This document shows, piece after piece, positions 19,465 through 57,375 of a DNA stretch of 64,000 nt. The stretch comes from Batillaria attramentaria (Eukaryota > Mollusca > Gastropoda > Batillariidae): positions 382,001-446,000 of the forward strand of contig JACVVK020000319.1 in assembly GCA_018292915.2 (NCBI GenBank). Direction: 5' to 3'. The position numbers and the translations under genes were made by a program. The notes beneath the pieces were generated by a model. It saw only the letters and a list, made by a program, of their open reading frames with translations. It did no database searches and was not told the DNA's origin. Numbering within the stretch: position 1 is the first letter of the stretch; each line of letters begins with the position of its first letter.

Positions 19465-20697
19465 GTGCTCCTACCTGTTGACTGTGTGAGACTGTGTTCC
19501 AGTTCCACTGGATGGGTGCATTGCCGGTACACATGACAGTACCAGTGTCTCCAGGCCTCAGCACCTTTCGTGACTCAGATATCTCTGGCTGACTTGTGAC
19601 GTGGGCGAAATGGCCAACAGCTCTGTCAACTGTAGAATACACATCGTAAACCAACCATCTGACGCTGATGCATAACCTTAATTAACAGAAGTTAGACAGG
19701 CTTTAACTCATTCGTGACGGGACACTTCCATCAAAGGTTCAGGCCTGCATCGACCACGACTCATTAAACTGAATCCTCCATCCACTCAGTTTGCATTAAG
19801 TACACACTTCAGTTGAAAATGTCAAGTGTTTGTGTCTTCAATGAAGTGTTCTGCAGGTGCATGGGGCAGGCCCAGGCTGTGTTGAGGCGGCGGCAGTACC
19901 CGTCACAATAGGGTTAACTCTTTCCGGACGAACGGCCGCATTTGCGGATCGTGTAAGTTGGAAAGTTGAAATTTAAGCAGTAGCTGCATAAATATGTTAG
20001 TCAACTATCCTGAAAATTTCAAGTCTGTATCTTGTTTTGTTATTTTTTTAATGATTTTTGTCCCCTCTGAACCTCACAAATCGGCCCGCCTACAGGGGAT
20101 GGCTGAGGAAATATCGGCCCGTCTTGAATGAGTTAATGTATTGGTACCGACAGCGTCATTGTGAATCGGAGAACGCAAGGGTTGTCTAGTCGCAGATTAT
20201 TCATAATGCGGGAGAGCGGTGGTCTAATAGGTATAGCACGTCGGACTTAACCGCTGCGCTACTGAACGGCCGTCACTGCGCTGAAGCGTGGGTTCGAGCC
20301 AAAGTCGAGCTGGTGATATGTAAAACCGGATTTTCCGGGTTACCGGGCTGTTCATTGGGGGATTCTCTTCGGGTTATCCTGCTTCCCCCCCCCCCCTCCC
20401 CACCCCTCCCCCCGTAAAAATTTAAAAAAGGGATAAGTATGTTGGGTGGCACTGCACCGCGGCGACGCGCTTTCCCCGGGAGGGGGGGGGGGGGGGCAGC
20501 CAGAATTTCCCGAAAGGGACGATGAAATAGTTTCAACAACGTCCAACACAAAAAAAAGCTAAGAAGTATTTCCTTATTCCGTGGATACAAACATACCTTG
20601 TGCCGCTAACGGAGGCCGCAAAACTCAGCAGTAATATCACAGACATACATCTACGCCAGTCGTGTCCACAGGATATATCCGACGCCCTCATTGCCAT
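15538..20697 (-). CDS. Ig-domain receptor, VEGFR/PDGFR-like, 5' part
   Basis: Four exons are visible on the - strand: 20697-20597 (signal peptide), 19629-19475 and 18224-17978 (first Ig domain) and 15852-15538 (second Ig domain). The second domain has HLVVIYYGQEAVIPC, FNVTLI, then GVTFDP and GSFKCFAKG. This closely follows the layout of Ig domain 2 of VEGFR-family receptors, where ligand binds. Phases join cleanly (0 and 1) between the Ig1 exons and into Ig2. The signal-peptide exon ends in phase 2 while the next exon needs phase 1, so a small exon is probably missing between them. No further Ig, membrane or kinase exons were found to the left, so the gene is partial or has been broken up by mobile elements. 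Confidence 0.72.
15902..16273 (-). other. Unrecognised open frame in Ig-receptor intron
   Basis: A 123-codon frame with normal-looking composition (RALFTFQQVRVGIICVPNMK, later FGNYTVEFIVIN) ends 50 bases before the Ig2 exon. I recognise no family and no convincing splice sites fix it to the receptor. It could be an unassigned exon or a transposon remnant. Confidence 0.25.
16497..16562 (+). repeat. Shared 3' tail copy
   Basis: GCCGCGAATTAGTCTTTGTC, then GACGCGGCGTTAAGCC and an ACTC repeat. It is the same tail as at the end of the element copies at 10134 and 17945, here without the body. Confidence 0.8.
16715..16835 (-). repeat. SINE3 body fragment
   Basis: The segment GTATAGGCGCTTTTATCCAG to CACATTGGGCATAAACACAT matches the 42757 and 51045 copies of SINE3. 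Its tRNA-like head is missing; SINE1 follows directly. Confidence 0.75.
16842..16978 (+). repeat. SINE1 copy
   Basis: It begins inside the A-box (CCGAATGGTAGAGCG) and has a complete body and a GGACGTTAAAA tail that abuts the next element. Confidence 0.88.
16989..17945 (+). repeat. Structured non-coding element, copy 4 (complete)
   Basis: A single copy of about 950 bp with the same order as the 8187-10134 array: ATGGGCTCGCC start, GGTCAGTAAGCGGG, the ACGCACC/GGTGCGT hairpin, AAACCTCCCGAATTTAGCC, ATGATAAGTTGCAATATTTG and the GCCGCGAATTAG tail with (ACTC)n. It differs from the array by small indels and a poly-G expansion at 17118-17133. It sits in an intron of the Ig receptor. Confidence 0.85.
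17978..18224 (-). CDS. Ig receptor exon: second half of Ig domain 1 and linker
   Basis: The acceptor GTGTTTCAG begins a phase-0 exon encoding ERYPGNSIVSEDLQI, then FNTGRYFCSYTN, which contains the second Ig Cys in a YxC context. A Gly/Ser/Thr-rich linker follows. The donor is GTATGT after TCAG; the end phase is 1, matching the Ig2 exon. Confidence 0.78.
18292..18459 (+). repeat. SINE1 copy with perfect 12-bp TSD
   Basis: TCGTATAGACAG occurs at 18280-18291 and 18460-18471, bracketing a complete copy from GGAGCCGGGG to CACCCACCC. Confidence 0.95.
18496..18590 (-). repeat. SINE1 copy with internal deletion and perfect 14-bp TSD
   Basis: GCATTCTTTATAAC occurs at 18482-18495 and 18591-18604. Between them is a reverse SINE1 that jumps from ACCACATACGGG directly to TCCAACGCTCTACC, so most of the body is missing. 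Confidence 0.95.
18742..18900 (+). repeat. SINE4 body fragment
   Basis: The segment from GTCGCACGCACCAGAGTGAA to GCGCCGTGAGCATTTCAG is the reverse complement of sequence at about 30420-30560, which is linked to a tRNA-like head there. Confidence 0.75.
19131..19192 (-). mobile_element. Micro-insertion of the shared 3' tail (62 bp)
   Basis: GAACGACTGTAGCAG lies exactly at 19116-19130 and 19193-19207. The 62 bases between them, read on the - strand, are only the tail CAGTCGCGAATTAGTC to TTTAAGCCCTAAAA followed by (ACTC)n. This is a retrotransposed tail without body. Confidence 0.9.
19226..19466. repeat. (GT)n-rich microsatellite with TAGG interruptions
   Basis: About 240 bases of GT repeats broken by TAGG/TAGGGG units, lying nine bases beyond the donor of the first Ig1 exon. 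Confidence 0.9.
19475..19629 (-). CDS. Ig receptor exon: first half of Ig domain 1
   Basis: The acceptor ATTCTACAG opens a phase-1 exon encoding DRAVGHFAHVTSQPEIS, then RPGDTGTVMCTGNAPIQWNW, the B-strand Cys and C-strand Trp of an Ig domain. The donor GTAGGA follows CAACAG in phase 0 and joins the 18224 exon. Confidence 0.78.
19918..20132. mobile_element. Small MITE flanked by TTAA
   Basis: TTAA at 19914-19917 and 20133-20136 flank inverted ends CTCTTTCCGGACGAACGGCC and, reverse-complemented, CTCATTCAAGACGGGCC. It is non-coding and of the same general type as 41078-41199. Confidence 0.65.
20385..20500. repeat. Poly-C / poly-G low-complexity segment
   Basis: Runs of C at 20386-20396 and of G at 20481-20496 flank unremarkable sequence. 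Frames here are compositional. Confidence 0.6.
20597..20697 (-). CDS. Ig receptor exon 1: signal peptide
   Basis: ATG starts MAMRASDIS and leads to the hydrophobic core SVILLLSFAASVSG, a good signal peptide. The donor GTATGT follows ACAAG and leaves phase 2, which does not match the phase-1 start of the exon at 19629. An unseen intervening exon is likely. Confidence 0.6.
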
Positions 20698-20814
20698 TAC
20701 TCTGCAGAGCGGGTTCTAACCTGCAAATAGTTTGAACTGTCTCTACCTTAAAAGCCGAGAAACGAGAAGCCTCTCCGTCTTCAAAGTCCCAGCGATAACG
20801 ACTGCTTCTAGGTT

Positions 20815-21108
20815 CAGGGCCCGCATGTAAAAGTCGGGGGTTAGGGAGTTTAACCGCTGGTTAGAGTCTAAACTCGAACTAAACTAGCTCTAGGGTTAAA
20901 TTTTCTGTGTTGTTGTTGTTGTTGTTTTTAAATCAGGAAGCGGGTCCATTCCAGCAAGGTGCCTAAGCCGTTATAGAAGGATTATTGTCTTTCTTTCTTC
21001 GCTTCCTTTTCTGATTTAATTTGTTTTGAGGTTTCTTTTGTCCTAGTCTGGGTTAGGCCCTATAGCAGTGGGTTAAATTAACCTCGGAGTTTTTACATAC
21101 GGGCCCTG
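20815..21108. mobile_element. MITE, CAGGGCCCG-TIR family, copy 1
   Basis: The ends are CAGGGCCCGCATGTAAAA and, reverse-complemented, CAGGGCCCGTATGTAAAA. The interior contains GGAAGCGGGTCCATTCCAGC. A second copy lies at 31692-32008 and an end fragment at 21239-21265. Confidence 0.85.
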
Positions 21109-21589
21109 ATGTGATGTGTGTCCATGGCCACAATAATTTGAAAACAGGCTGAAACATGGTTGTACAAAGAGGTATTGGTACTATTGCGTTGTGGCCTTCC
21201 TACTTGGCCTTGTCAAGTATGTCCCTAAAATACACAGTCTTGGGAGTTTTACATACGGGCCCTGAGCTGTGAACCGTGTGTGCTAGCTTGAATGAAACTG
21301 TCCCCAGGCACACCTCACGCACAATTTATTTCCCATCCCCCAGCCCACCTTAGAGGAGACTGTACATCCGGTGTCAGAACAGTTCAAGGGTTTGTTTTCC
21401 AGCCAGAGGAGATGCGTAGGTCTGTGCAGCAGTCAGTGCGACTGTGTGGCCATGCTATTAGCAATGTCCTGCACGCACTTGAGTAACAATCGTGCTGATG
21501 TAATGAATGCCTGTATTGTTTTCCCGTCCCTGATATGACGTAAGGACACCAACACTGAGCGTGGGCTCTATGTGCAGTGTTTATGAAGA

Positions 21590-21880
21590 ACCCTGTTTGG
21601 CAAGTGTGCTAGCTTGCAGTGATATTTGTTGTCATGAAAAAGCGAGATTTTTCGTGATTGTTGTATTTTATAGTCCGAAGATGCATGCCAGGGGGCCGCA
21701 ACAAGAAGCAAGCTGCCAGTGAAGCTGGGACTTTTTCGCAGAAGAGTGGCAAAGGCGACGCGAGCGGATTTGCCTGGTAGTCGCCTTCTGGCCCTAAATA
21801 GCAAGTAGACTAGCATATTACTCCAGTGAGGCCTGAGCGGAAAATGTTTTTGAACTCCTGTCAGGTGTGTGCCCTCGAAT
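21590..21880 (-). repeat. R5 repeat family copy (reverse)
   Basis: It contains the reverse complement of the 24205-24610 repeat, including AAAAAGCGAGATTTTTCGTG and GCCAGTGAAGCTGGGAC. Other copies are at 42593-42757 with 43165-43250, at 55790-56180 and, in part, at 31345-31480. Confidence 0.75.
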
Positions 21881-22034
21881 AGTCTGTGCATGGTAATTTT
21901 TGTTTCTACATTGAAGCGTTTTTAGGGATGACTGTATATGACTGTATGCACTTTGAGACCTCGTGCATTTTTTTTTCAATTCAATTAATATAACTTTATT
22001 GTCTGTCGATGGCAGAAAATTTTCTTCTGGCTCG

Positions 22035-22039
<5 letters not shown>

Positions 22040-22128
<89 letters not shown>
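22040..22128. repeat. (CA)n microsatellite
   Basis: About 88 bases of uninterrupted CA. Confidence 0.95.
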
Positions 22129-22129
<1 letters not shown>

Positions 22130-22144
22130 TAATTTATCTAGACA

Positions 22145-23990
22145 TTTATAAATCCATACATATTAAACACAGATCCTAAAGTAATGTGTGATGTCCAAGT
22201 CTAATACTATGCTACTAAACTAAGAAATCTAAGCTAAAAGATGGCAAGGGCATAGCGGACATGACACAGCTGAGGAGCAAGCACAGACGTTTTCGACCTA
22301 TCAGACGTCTGTGATGCAAAAGTATGATTAAGTTTATCTATGCTAAGGTCCCTATTTGGGGCCATCACGTTCAGAGCGATTGGCTGCAGAGGCCCGTGTA
22401 TGGGATTGACAACTTTCTATTTTTAGCCATGACATCATAAAGTGCGGCACTAAATACAGTGCCAGCAAAACGGGATTCTACCAGTCAAAGTGAAACAACC
22501 ATATGTTCGTATGCTAATGGGAAGAAAGAAAGAAAAAAAAAAGAAGATGCTCAGCATGGAGAGAGTTAAACCAGCAAACCAATGCATTATTTGTTTTCAG
22601 TAACGAATTCCTGCATAAATACGTAGTTTGAGACACACAAGGACTCAACTTGGGGGAACTGATAGGCTAGGATAATTAGGCTTTTTTATATTGGGGAACG
22701 TAGAGCAACTTTTGATTCTAACTTTTTTATTACAGAAACAGTAGAGCACAGGTCCCTAATGCTGTGATGGTCTCCATGATTTTTTTCCCGTCCGCTCACC
22801 GTTAAAACGACCGTTTTATCTTGCCATTTTCACTATATAAGCCCTATAAATGGGTTTTATAGGGTATGCACAAAGTATGCGTGTTTGCGGGTACAGAAAT
22901 GCTGAGAACTCCGCTCTAAATACGGTTACTGTTAGACAAGATATGCATTGTTGACATACTGAACTTCTACCCCCGTCAGAATGATGTTTCCGGGATAATT
23001 GCGGCCATTAGTTTGGCCGTTGATTCAAAGGACCCTGTAAAGCGGCTGTATTTGATGCTTGTGCACTTATCAGGTCACTGCAGGTGACATGTATCGCGGA
23101 AAAAATTACGAACACTGAACAGTTTAGTCAGAAAACGTTTCTTTGGTGTTGTGAAGTTCCCTTGCCACCGCATGTGCAGGTACGTATGAAATATGATATC
23201 CAAATGAGCCTTTCTTGGAGATGGACATTTTGGGGGTGTACATATGAAAGTAGTGGCTGCGTTGTGAGCAGTGAACAGTTTTTCTCAAAGTATAGTGCAC
23301 ACGCAAGAATAGTATCCCGGTTGTGTCATATCAATAGTTCTTTGAAATCGCTTTGGTACTTTGATACTCGCGGTTTCTGGACACTGTGTGAACTCTGCAA
23401 CTGTGACAGAGTTTGACTGTGCTTGCACGGTCGACTCCGTAATTTTTTTTTTCACATTTCGGAAAGCTTTTTGTTGGGAGCTTAGATCTTTAAGCCCCTA
23501 AACTCACTCCGGTTATGCAGAAAGTGACGCAGATACGGAGAGAAAGAGACCGCCTTGACATTGTAATATAAATGCGTCATGACCTTTCCATGAACCTTTG
23601 AGAGTGATACAAGGCCCCCACGTCAAACAGGCCTTACTTTTAACTTTGTTACACTCACTCACTCATACTACTTTTAACTGTGTACACTCACTCACTCATA
23701 CTGCATTTAGAGGTTTCCGGTGATGTTGAGATGCAGGCCGGTACACGCCAAAACCCGTGTCCTGTGACAGGACGTTCGTAACAGTATCTTTCAGACAGCT
23801 GGTCACACCTTATGAGAGTTTCCGGAAATGTATCTCAATTTAGCGATGACTTTAACGTGTTAATGCTCTTCTCTACCTTGAAGACAAACTCCCAAACACT
23901 CCCCTCCCCCCTCCCTTCCCCCCCCCCCCCCCCACACACACCCTTCTCTACTTAACTTCATTTTCGTGTTTCTTAAAAGCAGAGGTTGGA
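22145..23990. other. Intergenic region between the two divergent receptor genes
   Basis: No coding sequence is recognised. A repeat (R6, about 22335-22500, with GACATCATAAAGTGCGG) is shared with 25640-26010. ACTCACTCACTC runs occur near 23650. The region lies between divergent first exons at 20697 (-) and 25072 (+), so promoters of both genes should be here or further right. Confidence 0.5.
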
Positions 23991-23992
23991 AG

Positions 23993-24150
23993 CCGGGACT
24001 GTCGAGTGGTACAGCGTTTGACTCTCAATGCTCGGGTCGTGAGTTCGAATCCTGGCTGGGGCCAAATATTTGTGCTTTTCTAGTTGCCCTGTCTTTTGAT
24101 ATCACCCGTACCTGGTGGAACAGGACGTTAAACCCTTAAACACCCGCTCA
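23993..24150 (+). repeat. SINE1 copy, diverged
   Basis: Head CTGTCGAGTGGTACAGCG, B-box GTGAGTTCGAATCC, and tail CAGGACGTTAAACCC. Several substitutions and a short body suggest an older insertion. Confidence 0.85.
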
Positions 24151-24204
24151 CCCGTAAAGTCAGAGGTTGGCAAAACAACAGCAGGGCGAAGGACACAAAT
24201 ACAC

Positions 24205-24610
24205 AGGGCCTCAAAATGCCCATATGTCCCTATTAGCCTCAGGCATCATAGTCACCCCTAAGAATGCTTCAATCTAGAAACAGTTACTACCTTGAACAGA
24301 CCATTTATAGGCACACACCTGGCCGGGGTGTAAAAAAATGAATGTCTCCTTTCCGCTCAGGCCTCACTGGAGTAACGCACGTCTACTTTCTCTTTAGGCC
24401 AGAGAGGCAGTTCACACAAATCCGCTTGCCTCACTTGTGTCCGACCTCTGTGCAAAAAGTCCTAGCTTCACTTGTAGCTTGCCTCTTTTTGTGGCCGCCT
24501 GTCATGCAGCTTGACCTACATAACACAAAAATCACGAAAAATCACGCTTTTTCATGACAACAAAAATCACTACAGACTAGAACACTTGCCGAACAGGGTA
24601 CCTCAAACAA
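24205..24610 (+). repeat. R5 repeat family copy
   Basis: An interspersed repeat of about 400 bp containing TTTAGGCCAGA, CAAATCCGCTTGCCTCAC, AAATCACGCTTTTTCATGAC and AACAAAAATCACTACAG. Its class is unknown; no tRNA-like head or inverted ends were seen. Confidence 0.75.
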
Positions 24611-25071
24611 ACACCAGACATGACCCCACGGTCAAGTTATTTTGTTGTCTTTACGCCAGCAGATGGTACACAAGTTGATTCCGTCAACAGGAAGCCAATA
24701 GCTGTGTCACTGACGGCAGCTGCTTAACACCAACATACTCACATTCCCTTGACGGATGCATACTGACAGAAATCCGCCTTAAAGTGACTCACTGTTAGTA
24801 TGAAAACCGCCCAGTGGGTTTTCTCCATGACTGAGGATGTAAATTACACTAGTAAGAAGAATACAGATTAAATCTATGTTGCGGCCCGTTTGGGCGGCAA
24901 TTTCTAGTTGTAACGCTAGTTTAGCGGTTCGCGGTTCAGACACTAGGTACTCTTTCCCTCAAAGTCGTTTGCTAACTGAGAAGTTTCGGGGTCTAAGAGA
25001 CGGTTTTTCTGCTTTGAGGGAGAAAAATCATAGCGCACGATTTTTCGTGTCTAAAGCAATTCTAAGTAGCT

Positions 25072-52604
<27,533 letters not shown>

Positions 52605-52706
52605 TTGTCCTGCGGTGAGGAAAACACAGTGCATGTCAGCCTCCACTAGGACCTAAGGAGATGATTCACAACACTGTCCTGGGCAACAAAACAACGGAAC
52701 TTCATC

Positions 52707-52712
52707 ATTAAA
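52707..52712 (+). terminator. Candidate polyadenylation signal ATTAAA
   Basis: ATTAAA lies 103 bases after the receptor stop codon, before T/GT-rich DNA, as expected for a 3' UTR end. Confidence 0.5.
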
Positions 52713-52853
52713 TACCTGCACATCAGTGTCTAATAGTTTTTTTAAAATCTTTTTTCATTTTATTGTTTTGTTTTGTTTTTTTGTGTTTGTGTGTTTGTGT
52801 GTTGTTGTTTTTTGGTTTGTTTTTGTTTTTGTTTTGGGGGGTTTGGGTTTTTT

Positions 52854-53354
52854 GTTTTTTGTTTTTTTGTTTTTTGCTGCCCCAACTCTTTTTGCCAGCT
52901 CCAGTGGTGTTCCTCCCAGGTCTTGGGTGGAATCCACGGAGGGCTCGAAGGCTGGGACAATTTTTATTATGCATGATGATGGAGATGAGGATGATGGTAA
53001 GATGATGCTATTGAGGTCCGTGTGGTTTGGGACTGCGGGACAGGGCCGCATTCCACGCTTCCTGTCATAAATATCCCGGCGTTCACCAGGCCCGGGAACT
53101 ACGGCACCTGCGGTGCCGGCCGTGTAATCATCCACAAGACGTGTCATACCAAGGGAAGCACCCCCAAAGTCGCACCCGTGAAGTGGGTGAATCTCGACTG
53201 TGTGGCAACAGCCTCCCCATTGGGCCCATAGCACATCCGCTCTGGGTAGGAGCCGACCTAGGTAGGAAAAATCCCGCTTGTCTCGGCTGGGATTCGAACC
53301 CGGGTCTCCCGGTCCATGGTCCGAAGTGCTAACCACTACACTACGGGGGCCGGT
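52854..53354 (-). repeat. SINE2 copy 4
   Basis: Same head on - (CCGTAGTGTAGTGGTTAGCAC) and body as the intronic copies. GGTTTGGGTTTTTT occurs on both sides (about 52840 and 53355), a probable target duplication. Confidence 0.9.
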
Positions 53355-53460
53355 GGTTTGGGTTTTTTTTTGTTTTGTTTTGTTTTGTTTTGTTTTGTTC
53401 ATTTTTTTTTTTTTTTTTTTTTTTGGGGGGGGTGAGGTTGGGGGGGGGGGGGGGGGAGGT
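53355..53460. repeat. G/T-rich low-complexity tract
   Basis: (GTTTT)n, poly-T and poly-G runs; C is almost absent on +. Confidence 0.85.
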
Positions 53461-54092
53461 CTCTTGTCGCTTCTTTTGTCTTACATTTTGTAGTTTAGCA
53501 ACGGCAAATTATAAACTGGCAAGTGTGCTACAATTTCTACCGTTGAAAAATAAAGTTTCATTGTCATTGTCAATATATACTGAGCCACAAAAGAAACGCA
53601 AACGATGGGTCCATTTTTGACATTTCATTGCGGCCATTCAAATTAATCGAATTCAACAAAATTTAGTACCAAGTTTCTGGCTTTAGTGTTCTTCTTGTTG
53701 GCTTAATCAAAAAGTGTTCACGTGTCAATAGTCATCGCCGTTTTTATTTTGTGAATTTTGACATTTTTTTTTATATTTTTTTTTTTTGATCTTCTTCGCT
53801 CTTCATTTCCCTTATATCTTGGGTCCTTCAAGCACTACGTGACTGATTATTGAATGTGTGTGTCCGTTAGATGAGCTTTATGAAACTACCGAAAACCCAT
53901 TTTCTTAACAACGTTTTGTGCACCTCGCTTACAACGGACGTTAAAACGGAGTATCTGTGAAACCAAGAATGCTAGAGCCTGAATTCTTATTGCGTGGAAT
54001 GCGTAGAATGATAAGTTCTGCAAATTACTTCTACAAAGCTACATTAATATCCGAGATCTCTTCTTTGTAATTAATTTTGGCTGCCGGTACCT

Positions 54093-54093
<1 letters not shown>

Positions 54094-54127
<34 letters not shown>

Positions 54128-54171
54128 CCGCGAATTAGCCTCTGTCGCTTGCGCTAAATAAATAACTAACT

Positions 54172-54209
<38 letters not shown>

Positions 54210-54210
54210 A
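54094..54210. repeat. (CT)n runs split by a shared-tail copy
   Basis: CT repeats at 54094-54125 and 54175-54206 enclose TTGCCGCGAATTAGCC, GTCGCTTGCG and an AACT run. This fits a tail micro-insertion into a CT microsatellite, with the duplication hidden in CT. Confidence 0.75.
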
Positions 54211-54601
54211 ACTTTCTTCGTTCAGTTCAATAGAGCTGGAAAGCCAGTTTATGCCCATTTATGTCCCTGGAGTCCACACGCACTTAGAAACCAGTCTTCA
54301 CTAATTATTATTACCGTAGTCATTTATAAACACCCAACATGTACATATTTACATAATCATGTTAGTATTCATTAACTTTAATCATTTCTGTTTCTTGGTC
54401 ATCTCTGTCATCTATTTTAGCTATTATGCTTATTTGTCGCCTTCCTGTATTTCAGTTTTAATGTCTATAATGTATATAATCCTTAGCTTACTTTTACTTT
54501 TGTAGTGTAGTCTTACTTTTACTTTTGTAGTGCAAGGTTGTAAACTGGCCTTTTGGCCAAAATCTTCTACCGTCGGAAAATAAAGGATTGTCATTGTCAT
54601 T

Positions 54602-54604
<3 letters not shown>

Positions 54605-54657
<53 letters not shown>
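54605..54657. repeat. (CT)n microsatellite
   Basis: About 53 bases of CT after a TTGTCATTGTCATT run. Confidence 0.93.
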
Positions 54658-54661
<4 letters not shown>

Positions 54662-54750
54662 TGTCTTATTGATGTACAACCTTTCAGAGTGTGTGGCGAA
54701 GAATTCCATTATCATGATTGTAAGTTGATAATCAATTCTTGCTGACAGTA

Positions 54751-55081
54751 AAGCCTGCTCTTAACTGGGCACAGCGCGCGAAACACACATGTGCACATCA
54801 CAGTCGTTGTGCTCGGTGTGTCTACTAACTACAAAACTGAACACAGCTGTGCTCGGTGACAAACCGATTGAAGATGCACTGCCGGTCCGCCATGTTTGTG
54901 CCCCGAGTGACGTAGTACAGCCAGTCAGAATCTGTTGTGGATACCACAGTCACAGTTGTGGCTATTTGAAATCCAGGTTGCTGTGATGACGCCGCAGCGG
55001 CGGAAACCCCCCAAATCACAACTGTGTCACAACTGTGGACAGCACTGTGGCGCCCCGCAATGCCCGGTTAAGAGAGGGCTT
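54751..55081. mobile_element. MITE with about 20-bp TIR
   Basis: The left end AAGCCTGCTCTTAACTGGGC and the right end (reverse complement) AAGCCCTCTCTTAACCGGGC are inverted, each next to TA. No coding sequence. Confidence 0.75.
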
Positions 55082-55177
55082 AATGGTATGGACAACTTGT
55101 TTAGTATCGTGATTTACGTAATATAAATTACTCTTGCTAATTTTGCATCTGGGCTTTCTGCTTACTTTCGTGCAGAA

Positions 55178-55347
55178 AGGGGAGCCGGGTTGGCCGAATG
55201 GTAGAACGTTGGACTTGTAATGCTCGGGTCGTGAGTTCGTATCCCGGCTGGGGCGAAATATTTGTGCTGGCTTTTTAATCGTTGTCCCGTCTTTGATATC
55301 ACCCGTATGTGGTGGAAAAGGACGTTAAACCCCAAACACCCACCCCA
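55178..55347 (+). repeat. SINE1 copy, full length
   Basis: GGGGAGCCGGGTTGGCCGAATGG head to CAAACACCCACCCC tail. AGAAA-type sequence on both sides may be the target duplication. Confidence 0.93.
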
Positions 55348-55533
55348 CACTTCCTGCAGAAACTGCTGAAGACAGAGAAATACCCGTCCGGCTTTTCGAC
55401 AGAGCTTGCGTTATATTATGCCCGTATTTCTGATAGCATGTATGTGATGAGAGAAACATTCATTAAAAAAAGCCGGACATACTTATCTTATGTTATGTAT
55501 CTCTTGTGCCTCGTACCCCTCCACCCTCCCCCA

Positions 55534-55699
55534 CGGGGAGCCGGGTTGGCCGCATGGTAGAGCGTTGGACTTCTAATGATCGGGTCGTGAGTTCGTATCC
55601 CGGCTGGGGCCAAATATTTGTGCTGGCTTTTTCATCGTTGTCCCGTCTTTGATATCGCCCGTATGTGGTGGAAAAGGACGTTAAACACCCAAACACCCC
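55534..55699 (+). repeat. SINE1 copy, full length
   Basis: GGGGAGCCGGGTTGGCCGCATGG head to GACGTTAAACACCCAAACACC tail, 190 bases after the previous copy and in the same orientation. Confidence 0.93.
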
Positions 55700-55789
55700 T
55701 TCCCTCTCCCTGCCCCCCCCCCCCACCCTCCCTTTTCACTCCCCCACCCCCTCTCCTGCACAGGTCAAAGAATACCAATGCACGAGGCC

Positions 55790-56180
55790 TGTAAGTGCCT
55801 ATATCTTCCCTATTAGCCTCATCCGGTATAGTCAGCATTAAAAATGGTTCAACCTAGAAACACAGACCATTCAACCTGACAGGAGTTTTTTTTTTTTTTT
55901 TTTTAATTGAATGTCTCCTTTCCGGTCAGGCCTCACGGGAGGAGAGCTGGTCTACTTTCTGTTTAGGCCAGAAGGCCACTTCACCCAAATCCGCTCACAT
56001 AAAGATTTGCCTTTCTTGTGCGCAAAATGTCCCAGTTTCACTGGCAGCTTGCCGGCTGTTGCTACCTTCTTGCACTGATGCACCTTGCCCTACCAAATAC
56101 AAAACTCACGAAAATCACGCTTTTTCGTGACAACAAAAATCACCACAACCTGGCACACTGTCCACACAGGGTCCTTATAG
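55790..56180 (+). repeat. R5 repeat family copy
   Basis: TTCCCTATTAGCCTCATCCGG through TTTAGGCCAGAAGGCCACTTC to AACAAAAATCACCACAAC, matching 24205-24610. Confidence 0.78.
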
Positions 56181-56221
56181 ACCAGGGTCAAGATGGGACA
56201 TTGATGTCACAGTAACGTTCT

Positions 56222-56225
<4 letters not shown>

Positions 56226-56259
<34 letters not shown>

Positions 56260-56353
56260 CACGCACACACACACACACACACAACCGGTCCAATGATGGG
56301 ACATGGATATCACAGTAAAGTTCGAGCACACACACACACACACACACACACAC
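56226..56353. repeat. (CA)n microsatellites with duplicated spacer
   Basis: Two CA runs separated by CCAATGATGGGACATGGATATC, itself similar to the preceding AGATGGGACATTGATGTCAC. Confidence 0.88.
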
Positions 56354-56595
56354 TGTTGTTGTTCGTCCATCGCGAGCAATGGTGACCACCGGACATCAGT
56401 CTGTTGGAGCTGACTGGATGCGATGTGTCCGGACTCCGGAGATGACTGGTGAGTCAAATTCCCTTGCATACATGTGTGGGTCCGGCTGTGGAGTTGCTGG
56501 CAGCTCTAGCCTTTCGGGCAGCGCGTTTGCTTTGTGCGTTCTGGGTTCGCTGCTCCTCTGCTGTGTGGGCGCCACGTGTGATTGTGCTGTGCCCC

Positions 56596-56604
56596 CCCCC
56601 CCCC

Positions 56605-56643
<39 letters not shown>
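56596..56643. repeat. Poly-C and (CA)n
   Basis: A C run followed by CA repeats. Confidence 0.85.
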
Positions 56644-56644
<1 letters not shown>

Positions 56645-56828
56645 AAACCGGCCCAGTGACGAAACATGGGTCGTGCTCGAGATCTAGACGAGATAATGAA
56701 GCAGGCAATAAAAAAAAACTTTGCTGTAACCTTTTTGCTGCGGCACTTTAGCACGCACAATCTGCAGAAAGGAGCATTCGTGCCACATCCGCTTCATGCG
56801 CAGTGGTGGCATCAGCAGCATGTCTAGT

Positions 56829-56985
56829 TCACTATACGTACTTGAACGCTGGCAAGTGCAAAGATGTCGCACACGAGGGAGCTAAACGTAAGCGGTAACG
56901 GCTGCCGGACATGTAATGTGGTCAATCGTGCGTGGGCTATAAATGCTTCGCTACTCCAGATCCTGTCAGAGAAACTTGATGGCGT
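56829..56985 (+). promoter_or_regulatory. Promoter-like module, upstream copy
   Basis: It contains CTATACGTACTTGAACGCTGG, GGACATGTAATGTGGTC, a TATA-type GGGCTATAAATGCTTCGC and AGATCCTGTC. The same blocks recur in the same order at 57128-57290. Confidence 0.55.
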
Positions 56986-57127
56986 GTGTGCTCCGCCGTG
57001 AGCGTAAAATAACCTTGACATTTTGATTCAAAGTTCTGCGAGGCAGAATGCATTTCGCCATTCGGTCCGCTGTTGAGAAACTGAGACAGAAATAGGACCC
57101 TGAGCTATTAGACACTCCCACGAAACG

Positions 57128-57290
57128 TGAAAACTATACGTACTTGAAGTTGAACGCTGGCAAGTGCAAATATTGAGTCACACTCCAGGAAGCTAAACGT
57201 AAAGCGGTAACGCTTGCCGGACATGTAATGTGGTCTATCGTGCGTGGGCTATAAATGCTTCGCCACTTCAGATCCTGTCTGAGAGAACCG
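57128..57290 (+). promoter_or_regulatory. Promoter-like module, downstream copy with TATA box
   Basis: It has the same blocks as 56829-56985. CTATAAATGC at about 57249 would place transcription start near 57280, about 95 bases before an ATG that is followed by a donor site. Confidence 0.6.
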
Positions 57291-57375
57291 AATGTTTGAA
57301 AAGCTGCAGCGGAGACACCTACAACAACAACAACTACTAAACTAAACTTCGAACTTCGGCGACTGCCTGCTCAGC

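Noticed and set aside
52755..53402. 215-codon open frame on the - strand
   Set aside because: It lies entirely within SINE2 and the adjoining G/T tract; the other SINE2 copies do not keep it open.
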